Origin: Reichenbachiella ulvae
GTDB lineage: Bacteria; Bacteroidota; Bacteroidia; Cytophagales; Cyclobacteriaceae
Assembly: GCF_025833875.1 (NCBI RefSeq)
Contig: NZ_JAOYOD010000001.1
Location: 4,976,501-5,040,500 of the forward strand
DNA length: 64,000 bases
Direction: 5' to 3'
Part shown: piece by piece, positions 51,838-61,600 of the stretch
How the letters are laid out: each line of letters starts with the position of its first letter
Numbering within the stretch: the first letter of the stretch is position 1
Program-made: the position numbers and the translations under genes
The notes under the pieces: model-generated
Database searches by the model: none
What the model saw: only the letters and a program-made list of their open reading frames with translations
Told to the model about the DNA's origin: nothing

Positions 51838-52369
51838 GAAGAATTTGTATTTTTTAGCGATAATCCCCGAGGAGGGCTTGCGAAAGGAGATTCACCAGAT
51901 AAAATTATCAGCGGCAGAGCAGTATCATTCACAAGCTGCCCTCAAATCACCACCGCATATCACGCTTCATATGCCTTTTCAGTGGAGAGAAGATCGTGAA
52001 CAGCAGTTGATTCAGGCGATCAGTCAATTCGAGTTTAAGGCTTTTCCGATAGCGGTTAGTTTAAAGAATTTCGATTTCTTTCCGCCAAGAGTGGTGTTTA
52101 TTCATGTGGATGAGAACGAATCTCTACGTCTGCTTCAGAAACAATTGTCTGACCATGTGCGTCGTGAGTTGAATATCTTTAATGATACCTACAAGGATCT
52201 GGGCTTTCACCCCCACATTACCATTGCTTTTCGGGATTTGAAAAAATCTCTATTCCCCGAGGTGATGGAAGAATTTTCTCAGAGGGAGTTCGAGGCAGTA
52301 ATGAATGTGAAGGGTTTCACACTTCTAAAAAACATCAATAAGAAGTGGGAGCGCTTGGCAGAGTTCTAA
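51830..52369 (+). CDS. 2'-5' RNA ligase / cyclic phosphodiesterase-like protein
   Basis: A 179-residue protein of the 2H phosphoesterase superfamily. The two HxTx motifs are SPPHITLHMPF and GFHPHITIAFRDL. ATG 51830 (MAKKNLYFLAIIPEEGLRKE) is chosen over a TTG two codons before. The family acts on RNA 2'-phosphates or cyclic nucleotides; the biological target is unknown. It overlaps the radical SAM gene by 8 bp. Confidence 0.9.
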   Translation: MAKKNLYFLAIIPEEGLRKEIHQIKLSAAEQYHSQAALKSPPHITLHMPFQWREDREQQLIQAISQFEFKAFPIAVSLKNFDFFPPRVVFIHVDENESLRLLQKQLSDHVRRELNIFNDTYKDLGFHPHITIAFRDLKKSLFPEVMEEFSQREFEAVMNVKGFTLLKNINKKWERLAEF

Positions 52370-52867
52370 TTATTTGAAATCCAGCTGGTCGGATGGTTGG
52401 CGAACGCTTAGTTTCAAGCTTTTTTTTCCAGCCTCCGTAGTGATGTGCACTAGATTAATCTGATCCGAAAACATTTCAAAAAGAACTAGATTTTCCACTC
52501 TTAGGGATTTCATCTTTTTGATTTTTGGCACCTCAATAAAGCACATCAGCACATCGCCTTCTACCTTTGAGCCCAGGTAACTGATCTCTTCTTCTTTGTC
52601 GTCTACATAGATTTTGAAGCGCTCAAGCATGTACTTTTCTATCAGTGGGTTGAGCTCAGTAAAGTCCTCTGTCGTTATGATGTTGTACTCTTTGTCCTTG
52701 TCAAAATTGATGAGGGCTTTTTCCATGTCATCGATGAATATTCTTTGACTGATTTCCAGTCGTTGGGCCTTAGTATCATGCTCCAAATCGATGACCGATA
52801 CATGGAAATCGTGCATGAGCATACCGCTTATATAATTTATTAGCAACACAAATGAATAGAGCGTCAT
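52370..52867 (-). CDS. DUF6702 family exported protein
   Basis: A 165-residue protein from ATG 52867 (MTLYSFVLLINYISGMLMHD), with a signal-like helix followed by the family opening MHDFHVSVIDLEHDTKAQRL. The longer frame to 53017 runs into the divergent HupE/UreJ gene region and has no family match. The segment RLEISQRIFIDDMEKALINF matches DUF6702. These genes are typically next to HupE/UreJ and M1-peptidase genes in Bacteroidota, as here. The function is unknown. Confidence 0.82.
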   Translation of the reverse strand: MTLYSFVLLINYISGMLMHDFHVSVIDLEHDTKAQRLEISQRIFIDDMEKALINFDKDKEYNIITTEDFTELNPLIEKYMLERFKIYVDDKEEEISYLGSKVEGDVLMCFIEVPKIKKMKSLRVENLVLFEMFSDQINLVHITTEAGKKSLKLSVRQPSDQLDFK

Positions 52868-52970
52868 TGAAATGGCTTTTTGAATTATGTTTACAATAAT
52901 AGCTTGGGCAAATGTAAGCAAACATCGGTCCAGCTGATGAAGGTATTTTACGAACGGTGATTGGAAAGAG

Positions 52971-53555
52971 ATGACAGATTTTGAGCTGTATTTTGGGTTG
53001 GGGCGAGAGCATATCATGGATATTACGGCCTATGATCATATTTTATTTGTGATCGCACTATGTACGATCTATCAGGTGTCGGAGTGGAAAAAGGTCCTGA
53101 TATTGGTTACGGCTTTCACTTTAGGGCACTCGTTGACCCTGGCCTTAGTGACTTTAGATGTGATCAGTGTCAATTCTTCAATTATCGAATTCCTGATTCC
53201 TGTGACGATTTTTATCACTGCGGTTGGAAATATTTTCAAGCGCAACACAGATTTTCATTCTAAAACCTCTCGAACGAATTATTTCTTCGCGTTGTTTTTT
53301 GGATTGATACATGGCATGGGATTTTCGAATTACCTGAAGGCATTGTTGGGAAAGGATAGCGAAATCATTGGCCAACTCTTTGCCTTTAATGTAGGATTGG
53401 AGTTTGGTCAGATATTGATTGTTTTGATATTCATGGGAGTTGCTGCCGTGCTCAATTTCTTTGTTCATGTGCAAAGACGCGATTGGATACTGGCAGTTTC
53501 TTCGGGAGTTGCAGCCATTGCCCTGACCTTGATGATAGAGACTAAATTTTGGTGA
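52971..53555 (+). CDS. HupE/UreJ-family membrane protein
   Basis: A 194-residue protein with about six membrane helices. The family marks are FGLGREHIMDITAYDHILFV (conserved HIxDxxxYDH), LTAFTLGHSLTLALV-like LVTAFTLGHSLTLALVTLDV and FGLIHGMGFSNYLKALLG. HupE/UreJ proteins are associated with nickel or hydrogenase/urease systems, but the copies in Bacteroidota are of unknown role. Confidence 0.92.
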   Translation: MTDFELYFGLGREHIMDITAYDHILFVIALCTIYQVSEWKKVLILVTAFTLGHSLTLALVTLDVISVNSSIIEFLIPVTIFITAVGNIFKRNTDFHSKTSRTNYFFALFFGLIHGMGFSNYLKALLGKDSEIIGQLFAFNVGLEFGQILIVLIFMGVAAVLNFFVHVQRRDWILAVSSGVAAIALTLMIETKFW

Positions 53556-53607
53556 TTAATTATAAATAATACGGAGGTGCGTGAGCACTGAGGATTCTAC
53601 TTAAATA

Positions 53608-55842
53608 ATGAATTATATGAAGAGAATTTTGATTGTAGCCCTAGCGCTGCTGCCCTTGACTACTTGGGCACAGGGAGAATGGGATCAGAAATTTGAGCAG
53701 TTAGGTACTATGTTGCCTACTCCTACCGATTATAGAAATGCATCTGGAGCTCCAGGGGTCAAATATTGGCAGCAAAAGGTGGATTACAATATCGATGTGG
53801 AGCTGATAGATGAAACTCATCAGATCATCGGTAAAGAAACCATCACATATACCAACAATTCCCCAGACCAATTAGGGTATCTATGGGTACAGTTGGATCA
53901 AAATATGCGTGGAAAGGATTCAGACACACCGTTAGTCGAGTCATCAGAAATGAAATCCTCAATGTCAGGAAAGTCATTGCAGAATTTGACCAAAGAATTT
54001 GACTATGAAGGTGGATTCAATATCGAATATGTGAAGGATGCGAAGGATAAAGCGCTTCCATACATGATCAACAAAACCATGATGAGAGTAGACTTACCAG
54101 AGCCATTGGCGAGTGGAGAGAGTGTTTCTTTCAAGATCGCTTGGTCATACTTCGTTCAGGACAGAATGAACATGGGGGGTAGATCAGGATACGAGTATTT
54201 CCCAAAAGATGATAACTACCTCTATGCCATTGCACAATGGTTCCCAAGATTGGCAGTCTATGATGACCTGGAAGGATGGCAAAATAAGCAGTTCCTTGGT
54301 CGTGGAGAGTTTGCTTTGGAATTCGGAGATTATGAAGTGAATTTGACGGTTCCTGCTGATTTTATGTTGGCTGCTACCGGAGAGCTACAGAATCCAAAAG
54401 AAGTTTTGACTGCTACTCAATTGAAGAGATTCGAAAAGGCTAAGCAAACTTTTGACAAACCAGTTTTCATCGTGACTGAAGAGGAAGCGATTGCCAACGA
54501 ATCTTCAAGATCAACTGCTAAGAAAACCTGGACTTTCCAGGCAGATGATATCCGTGATTTTGCATTTGCTGCCTCTCGTAAGTTTATCTGGGATGTGCAA
54601 GCGGTGAAAATTGGTGACAAGACGCCATTGGCCATGTCTTACTATCCTAAAGAAGGAAACCCACTATGGGAAGATGAGTCTACGAAAGCGGTGGTAAATA
54701 CGCTCAAGACTTATTCTAAGCACACCATCGAGTACCCCTACTCCAAAGCGATTTCCGTTCATACAGCGTCTATAGGTATGGAGTACCCGATGATCTGTTT
54801 CAACTATGGTCGTCCTGATGAGAATGGTGAGTTCTCTGATCGTTTGAAATGGGGAATGATTGGTGTAATTATCCACGAAGTGGGTCACAATTTCTTCCCA
54901 ATGATCATCAACTCTGATGAAAGACAGTGGACCTGGATGGACGAAGGGTTGAATACATTCGTACAATCTTTGACTGAAAAGGAGTACTACCCAGAGAAGC
55001 CTTTGAGAAGAGGAGAGGCTAAGTTGATAGTGGACTATATGAAAGGAGATAAAATGTTTATCCGTCCTATCATGACTAATTCTGAGCAGATACTTCAGTT
55101 TGGTAACAATGCTTATGGCAAGCCAGCTGCGGCATTGAGCGTGTTGAGAGAGACCATTATGGGGCCAGAGTTGTTCGATTATGCTTTCAAAACTTACTCT
55201 GAAAGATGGGCATTCAAGAGACCGAGCCCAGGAGACTTCTTCCGTACAATGGAGGATGCTTCTGCAGTTGATTTGGATTGGTTCTGGAAGGGTTGGTTTT
55301 ATACAACGGATCATGTGGATGTGTCCCTGGACAAGGTGACCTGGTACAAAATGGGTGTTCCTGAAGAGACAGTGGAAAATAAGCCTAAGAAAGGGAAGAA
55401 AGGCAAAAAAGTGTCTGAAGAAAATTCTGAGTCTGGTGAAAAGGTTTTTGAGTTTGCTGATGAAGCGGATGTGTTCGAATTCCAAAACACCTCTGATAGA
55501 AGTTATCGTGAGTTCATGAATCGTGTGGATGACGATGCAGTGAAGTTGGCCAATGAAAACAAGAACTTCTATGAATTGACATTCTCTAACAAAGGTGGTT
55601 TGGTAACGCCGATCATCATCGAGTGGACTTACGAAGATGGAAGTGTAGAGACTGAGTATATCCCAGCAGAAATCTGGAGAATGAATGAAAATGTAGTCAA
55701 GAAGGTGTTTGTCAAAGAAAAGAAAGTGACCAATATCGTGATCGATCCAAAGGAAGAAACAGCTGACGTTAATACTGAAGACAATATCTTCCCAAGAGTG
55801 GAGAAGACTTCAGAATTTGATCAATTCAAAGCAGCTAACTGA
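53608..55842 (+). CDS. M1-family metallopeptidase
   Basis: A 744-residue exported peptidase with a signal peptide (residues about 1-22, ending WAQG); an internal ATG at 53617 is an alternative start. The zinc site is HEVGH at residues 423-427 in GVIIHEVGHNFFPMIINSDE, and the third ligand in WTWMDEGLNTFVQSLTEKEY. A lysine-rich, acidic-flanked insert (NKPKKGKKGKKVSEENSESG) splits the C-terminal domain. It belongs to the M1 group of Bacteroidota lacking the classic GXMEN exopeptidase motif; here it is GMEYPMICF. The substrate is unknown. Confidence 0.93.
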   Translation: MNYMKRILIVALALLPLTTWAQGEWDQKFEQLGTMLPTPTDYRNASGAPGVKYWQQKVDYNIDVELIDETHQIIGKETITYTNNSPDQLGYLWVQLDQNMRGKDSDTPLVESSEMKSSMSGKSLQNLTKEFDYEGGFNIEYVKDAKDKALPYMINKTMMRVDLPEPLASGESVSFKIAWSYFVQDRMNMGGRSGYEYFPKDDNYLYAIAQWFPRLAVYDDLEGWQNKQFLGRGEFALEFGDYEVNLTVPADFMLAATGELQNPKEVLTATQLKRFEKAKQTFDKPVFIVTEEEAIANESSRSTAKKTWTFQADDIRDFAFAASRKFIWDVQAVKIGDKTPLAMSYYPKEGNPLWEDESTKAVVNTLKTYSKHTIEYPYSKAISVHTASIGMEYPMICFNYGRPDENGEFSDRLKWGMIGVIIHEVGHNFFPMIINSDERQWTWMDEGLNTFVQSLTEKEYYPEKPLRRGEAKLIVDYMKGDKMFIRPIMTNSEQILQFGNNAYGKPAAALSVLRETIMGPELFDYAFKTYSERWAFKRPSPGDFFRTMEDASAVDLDWFWKGWFYTTDHVDVSLDKVTWYKMGVPEETVENKPKKGKKGKKVSEENSESGEKVFEFADEADVFEFQNTSDRSYREFMNRVDDDAVKLANENKNFYELTFSNKGGLVTPIIIEWTYEDGSVETEYIPAEIWRMNENVVKKVFVKEKKVTNIVIDPKEETADVNTEDNIFPRVEKTSEFDQFKAAN

Positions 55843-55866
55843 TAGTTGAAATAATAAAAATGGAAG

Positions 55867-55897
55867 GCCTCTGGTAGAATTCTGCCAGAGGCTTTTT
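55867..55897 (+). terminator. Intrinsic terminator after the M1 peptidase
   Basis: GCCTCTGG pairs with CCAGAGGC around a 10-nt loop and is followed by TTTTT. Confidence 0.85.
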
Positions 55898-55915
55898 GTT
55901 TTAAGAGGACCCTAA

Positions 55916-55950
55916 AAAAAAGCCCTGAACCAAGTAGGTTCGGGGCTTTT
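55916..55950. terminator. Second, bidirectional terminator
   Basis: AAAAAGCCCTGAACC pairs with GGTTCGGGGCTTTT around AAGTA, with one T-G wobble. On the minus strand an eight-U run follows, so it may also end the GH3 transcript, 260 bp away. Confidence 0.75.
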
Positions 55951-56211
55951 AGTTGAATGAAAAACTGAACTGTTGATTAACCAGTCTTTGGAAAAAGCCA
56001 GGGAGAACTCGATTGGCTTTACATTTATTAGAGGATTTAAATTAGTCTTGGGTCATTCTTAAGATCAAAACTTAAAACTCTGCTGAATGTTCAATCCTGT
56101 GTCCCTCCCGGCTTACCCTCTTTTCTTAAAATGAGAAACAGGGAAAGTGTAGGTTGGTACTTTTATTAAGTGTTAAAATCAAAAAAGCGAAAACCAAATC
56201 AAACTGAAGGG
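55951..56211. other. Spacer downstream of the GH3 gene
   Basis: Together with the two terminators this fills the 369 bp between the convergent M1 and GH3 genes. No coding signal or further structure is seen in it. Confidence 0.4.
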
Positions 56212-58491
56212 TTACTTCAATTCAAAATTTGATTTTTTATCACCAACACTTACACTAAACTCCCCTGCTTCTACTGTTTTTTCACTGGCTGCATTGATGA
56301 AGCTTAGGTCATCAGCAGTGAGTGTAAAGGACACATTTTTACTTTCACCCGCTTCCAGGGAAATCTTAGTGAACTTTTTGAGTTTTTTGTAGCTAGGAGT
56401 AACCGAGGCGTAGAGATCAGATACAAAAAGATCAACTGCTACTTTACCAGCACGATCACCTGTATTGCTTACTTCTACAGTTACCTTTATCTCATCACTC
56501 TTGGTGTAAGATTTTTTATCCAATTGAATTTCTCCAAATGTGAAAGTGGTATAGCTCAGACCATGTCCAAATTTCCATTGAGGATTGTATCCGCCTCCTC
56601 CATAAGAGTCTGGAATGAACTCAGTTACTTCCTCTGTATGTTTGCGATCATACAGTACTACATCACCTGAGTATCTTGGATATGAAAAAGGCAAAACTCC
56701 TGAAGGGTTCACATCTCCATACAATATCTGCATAGTGGCTTCAGCTCCTTGACTGGCAGGACGATAGAGATTTACAATGGCATCAGCACCATCTACGATC
56801 TTTGAGATGACACGCGGTCTGCCTTGTGCAAGTAGCAGTACAACTGGCTTGCCTGTGCTGTAGGCCGCTTTTGCCAACATGATTTGATTGTCATTCAAAT
56901 TCAAATCATGAATTCCTCCTGGAGATTCAGCGTAGGACTTTTCACCGATTGCCAAAATAATGACTCTAGCTTTGGCTGCATTCTGCTTCAAAAAGGCAAT
57001 ATCTGTGTTGCTCGGGTCTTCGAAATCATTGGTAGAATTGGAAATCACATTAGCTGCTCCAATTCTATTTTCTAAAGCCTGCTTGATTGTAATCGTACTT
57101 TCTGGAAATTGATTCTCGTCGCTTCCTTGCCAGGTGTAAGACCATGATCCATGAAGAGCTCCTTTGCTATTAGCAGCAGGTCCCATCAACAATACCTTTC
57201 CGCCTTCTTTGAGAGGTAAGGTTTTGTCATCATTTTTCAGCAAGGTAATAGATTCTAACGCTGCATTAAGCGCTACTTCTTTGTAAGCATCCTTGCCAAA
57301 AAGAGCAATGGCTTCTTCTTCCGGGTAAGCATTTTCAAAAAGACCCAGGTCGAATTTAAGCTTTACGATTCTGTAGACCGCTTCGTCGATGCGACTCATG
57401 GGTACTTCGCCATCATTGACCAATTCAACTAGCAAGTCGAAGAAGCTATAATCTACCGGTACCATGCTCATGTCTACTCCAGCGTTTACGGCTATCTTCA
57501 CCGCTTCTTTAGGAGTAGCTGCTATTCTGTGTCTGCTATGTAGACGAATGATGTCTTCCCAGTCTGATACAGCCAGTCCTTCAAAACCCAACTCACCTCT
57601 CAGGATGTCGGTCAGGTAGTATTTGCTACCATGAACTGGGATGCCGTTGATTTCGCCAGAATTGATCATAACAGTACTACTTCCAGCCAATGTTGCTGCC
57701 TCGAATGGAGGTAGGAAGATTTCTCTCAGTTGAGTGTCAGGTATGTAAGCCGGAGTACGGTCTTTTCCGCTCAGTGGTACTGAGTAACCCAAATAGTGTT
57801 TCATACATGAAGCCACGGCTGATATTTGATCCAAACCATCTTCTTCATAGCCTCTGATTGCTTCAAAGCCTAATACAGAAGAAAGCACGGTGGCTTCCCC
57901 ATACATTTCTTCATATCTAGCCCATAGCGGTTGTCTGGCAATCCCAAGAGCCGGATCGAAATTCCATCGGATTCCTGAGGCGCGAGTTTCTGCTGCAGTG
58001 ATTTTGGCGGAGGCTTTTACCAGTGCTGGATTTCTGGTCGCACCCATTCCTATGTTGTGAGGAAATAGCGTAGAACCCTTGGTATATGTAGTTCCGTGTA
58101 TGGCATCAATTCCATATAAAATAGGGATTTGAAGTTCCGTCTCTTTCGTAGCAATGTCCTGAATGGTCGTCAGTAAATCATGCCATTCTTCCAATGAAAG
58201 CGGAACACCATTTACGTTGAGGATAGATCCTACCTTTTTGTTGATAATGGCATTTTTCAACTCTTCGATATTGAGTTGATTGTCTTTCATGAGCATGCTC
58301 AAAGTGATCTGAGTCATCTGCCCCACTTTGTCCTCAACAGACATTTTTTTGAGGAGCTCTACCACTCGCTCATCTTTCGCTGATGATGAAGCTGTCTCGC
58401 TAGTCGGTGAACTAGGAGTTTCGCATCCTATCAAACAGAATAATGAAATCGCTAATAATGCCGCGATATTCTTTGTATATTTTGAAATCAT
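56212..58491 (-). CDS. Beta-glucosidase, glycoside hydrolase family 3, lipoprotein
   Basis: A 759-residue exported enzyme with a lipobox (FCLIGCETP). It follows the BglX layout: the N-terminal TIM barrel (ILYGIDAIHGTTYTKGSTLF) has the catalytic nucleophile Asp310 in GFEGLAVSDWEDIIRLHSRH. The second domain (VLLMGPAANSKGALHGSWSY) and a fibronectin-III-like C-terminal domain follow. It should release glucose from the nonreducing end of beta-glucans, in the periplasm or at the surface. It is divergent from the hybrid sensor that probably controls the locus. Confidence 0.95.
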   Translation of the reverse strand: MISKYTKNIAALLAISLFCLIGCETPSSPTSETASSSAKDERVVELLKKMSVEDKVGQMTQITLSMLMKDNQLNIEELKNAIINKKVGSILNVNGVPLSLEEWHDLLTTIQDIATKETELQIPILYGIDAIHGTTYTKGSTLFPHNIGMGATRNPALVKASAKITAAETRASGIRWNFDPALGIARQPLWARYEEMYGEATVLSSVLGFEAIRGYEEDGLDQISAVASCMKHYLGYSVPLSGKDRTPAYIPDTQLREIFLPPFEAATLAGSSTVMINSGEINGIPVHGSKYYLTDILRGELGFEGLAVSDWEDIIRLHSRHRIAATPKEAVKIAVNAGVDMSMVPVDYSFFDLLVELVNDGEVPMSRIDEAVYRIVKLKFDLGLFENAYPEEEAIALFGKDAYKEVALNAALESITLLKNDDKTLPLKEGGKVLLMGPAANSKGALHGSWSYTWQGSDENQFPESTITIKQALENRIGAANVISNSTNDFEDPSNTDIAFLKQNAAKARVIILAIGEKSYAESPGGIHDLNLNDNQIMLAKAAYSTGKPVVLLLAQGRPRVISKIVDGADAIVNLYRPASQGAEATMQILYGDVNPSGVLPFSYPRYSGDVVLYDRKHTEEVTEFIPDSYGGGGYNPQWKFGHGLSYTTFTFGEIQLDKKSYTKSDEIKVTVEVSNTGDRAGKVAVDLFVSDLYASVTPSYKKLKKFTKISLEAGESKNVSFTLTADDLSFINAASEKTVEAGEFSVSVGDKKSNFELK

Positions 58492-58645
58492 TTTTTGTGA
58501 ACTACATTAATAAAAATATGTGTCACAAAGATGCTGGAGGCTAAATCCTGAGTAGAGAGGTATATATACCAAACAACATAGGTGATTTGTTCAGCCCCTT
58601 CGCACTAAGGAATATTTTGAAAATATTTACGGTAAAGAATGTATT

Positions 58646-61600
58646 ATGAAAGCAGCGAGGATATTTTTTCTTTTCTATTGGTGTATTGCTCCGTCTATAA
58701 ATGCCCAGCAGAGTGTTTCGGATTATCAGTTCGTTTCTATCCAACAGGAACTGTCTCAAAACACGGTGACCGCATTGGCTCAGGATGAAAATGACCTGCT
58801 ATGGATCGGTACACGAAGTGGACTCAATCGCTATGATGGGATCAACATGAAAACCTTCATGTTCAATGGAGAAGACAGCTTGTCTATTTGCAGCAATTAT
58901 ATAAGGAGTTTATACCTGACCCAAAATCAAAAACTCATCATTGGTACATTGGCAAGAGGGTACTGTGTGTACGACGAGAGGTCCGAAACATTCACCAAGC
59001 TACCTTCTAAGAAAGAACCGCTAGAACTAGCGACATCAACCATCAATACCTTCTACGAAGATGAAGAAGGGAATATATGGATGGGTACAGAACATAGAGG
59101 AGTATTCATGTGGAAGAAGAAGGAACAGGTCTTTGTTCAATATCGCCATAATGAAAATGACGCCTGGGGAATTTCCTCAAACAAAGTAACTGGCATAGTA
59201 GGGGATGATCGAGGCAATTTATGGATTTCTACCTGGGGCGGGGGACTGAATCTTTTTGATAACAATACGAAGCGCTTTATTCATTTTATGAAGGATGGAG
59301 ACAATGGCCCTCAGTCCAATATCATCCGGTGCTTTGCCAAAGGAAATGATGGTACCCTGTGGTTAGGTACGGATCGAGGCGTGGATAAAGTCACCTACAA
59401 TAGATCGGGTAAATATGAATTTGAACATCTGCCTATTAAGAGTAATAGAGGAGAGGACCCTTTTGTTTTGACTATACTAGAAGACAGCCAGGATCGACTA
59501 TGGATAGGTAGTGAAAATCATGGAGCCTGTGTAGTCGATTTAGAAACGGGTGATCATCACTGGTATGCCAGTCAGTCCAAAAGTGAATACAGCATCAAAA
59601 ACAATTCTATATGGGCGCTGATGGAAGATTCTCAGGGTATCATTTGGGTGGGTACTTTTAATAAGGGACTCTATAAATTGGATGAAGGAAATTGGAAGTT
59701 TCCGGTATACAAGCACAACCCTTATGATGAGCAATCCTTGACGCATAATGCTGTCAGCTCTTTTTATGAAGACGATCAAGGAAATGTTTGGATCGCCACA
59801 GATGGTGGAGGAGTCGATTATTGGGATAGGAAAAAGGATACCTTCAAACACTATCGAAAAGAGAGTAATCCGAATATGGTGGATGAAGTGCTGAGTGTGA
59901 TGATAGATCGAAACGAATCGGTATGGATTGGGAATTGGCAAGGCGGAGCTTTGGTTAAGAAAAAGGGGCAAAAGGACTTTGTGCCCTTTCAGATGGAACA
60001 CAATTTTGATTTACAGAGAGACCGTGAAAATGTATTTGCAATCAAGGAGGATTCTCAAGGGCGCATCTGGTTTGCGGTTTTTAGGGGAGGGTTGTTGTAC
60101 TATGATCCTGCGAGTGATGTTTTTCAAAGCTATGCTCATGACGAATATGATTCAAGCTCTATCAGTTCTAATGATGTTCGACATGTATTCGAGGATAGTA
60201 AAGGTCGATTTTGGATTGGTACCGAAGGGGCTGGTCTCAATGTTTTGACTGATCCTTCACGAGGTAAATTCAAGCGATTCTATTATAATCAGGATGACAG
60301 TACGACCTTAAGTAACAACACGGTTCAATGTGTGATAGAGGATCCGAAGGGTAGGATCTGGGTAGGCAGTTCTGGAGGTTTGAATCTTTATGATGAAACG
60401 AATCAAACCTTTGTCCATTATGGCGAAGAAAACGGTTTTGCAGATGAGGTCATACACTCGATGCAGATCGATGAAAATAACAATCTTTGGATTAGCACCA
60501 ATAAAGGGATCGTTCGATTTGATCCAGAGACCAGGAAGGTTAGGAATTTTGATCTAAATGATGGTCTTCAGGCCATGGAATTTTTTAAGCATTCTAGTTT
60601 TAAACTGTCCGATGGTCAGATGTTATTTGGTGGAGTTGATGGGTTCAACGTGATAGAGCCTGGTCAGGTGTCTGACGATTTTGATGAACCACAGGTTTAC
60701 CTTGTGGACTTTAGACTATCTAACCGGTCGGTTAAGAAAATTGATGATATTCAATATTCTGGTGAGTTGATGATCGATGCTCAGGTAGAATTGAACTACA
60801 ATCAAAATGATTTCAATTTTGAATTTGCTCAGATCAACTTTAATCAATCGCAAAAAAATCAATATGCTTATCGATTAAAAAATTATGATAAGGGATGGCA
60901 AGAATCTGGAAGCAGACGTGAGGCTTACTATACGAATGTTCCTCCTGGTAATTACGTTTTTGAGGTGAAAGCAACCAATAATGGTGGAGAATGGAGTACG
61001 AAGCATGCATCATTGGCCATTACTATTCGTCCGCCATGGTATGCTACGATTTGGGCCTACCTACTCTATGGATTGTTGGTTATGGGGATTCTTTATTATG
61101 CCTTTCAGACTGTTTTGAATAGGGAAAGACTCCAAACCAAACTGGTGCTGGAGCATATGGAATTGTCCAAGATGCAAGAATTGGATCAGATGAAGTCCAG
61201 CTTTTTTGCCAATATCTCCCATGAGTTTAGATCTCCTCTGACCCTAATTCTGGGGCCACTGAAAGCCATGATTGAAAACGGGGATTTTAATAGTACCAGA
61301 GAGCAGGTCGCCATGATGCTCCGCAATGCTGAAAACCTTTTGAATCTAATCAATCAGCTATTGGAGTTGTCTAAGCTAGAGTCTGGAAAGATGAGACTAG
61401 AACTAGTAACCATGAATGTCAATGAGTTTCTGAAACCAATCATCCATTCCTTTTCATCCATGGCCAATAGAAACAATATGGCATTTAAGGTGGTTATGCC
61501 CTCTAAACCTGTAGAATTGTCTTTTGATAGGGATAAGTTGGAGAAAATAGCAGTTAACCTGCTTTCCAATGCCTTTAAGTATACCAATGATTTTGGAAAG

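Noticed and set aside
52868..53017. Longer N-terminus of the DUF6702 protein
   Set aside because: The extra 50 residues overlap the start region of the divergent HupE/UreJ gene, and the signal-like helix begins only at 52867.
54664..55485. A 273-codon open frame on the minus strand inside the M1 peptidase gene
   Set aside because: The composition (many His, Arg and Leu, no domain) is typical of an antisense shadow; the M1 gene on the plus strand is unambiguous.
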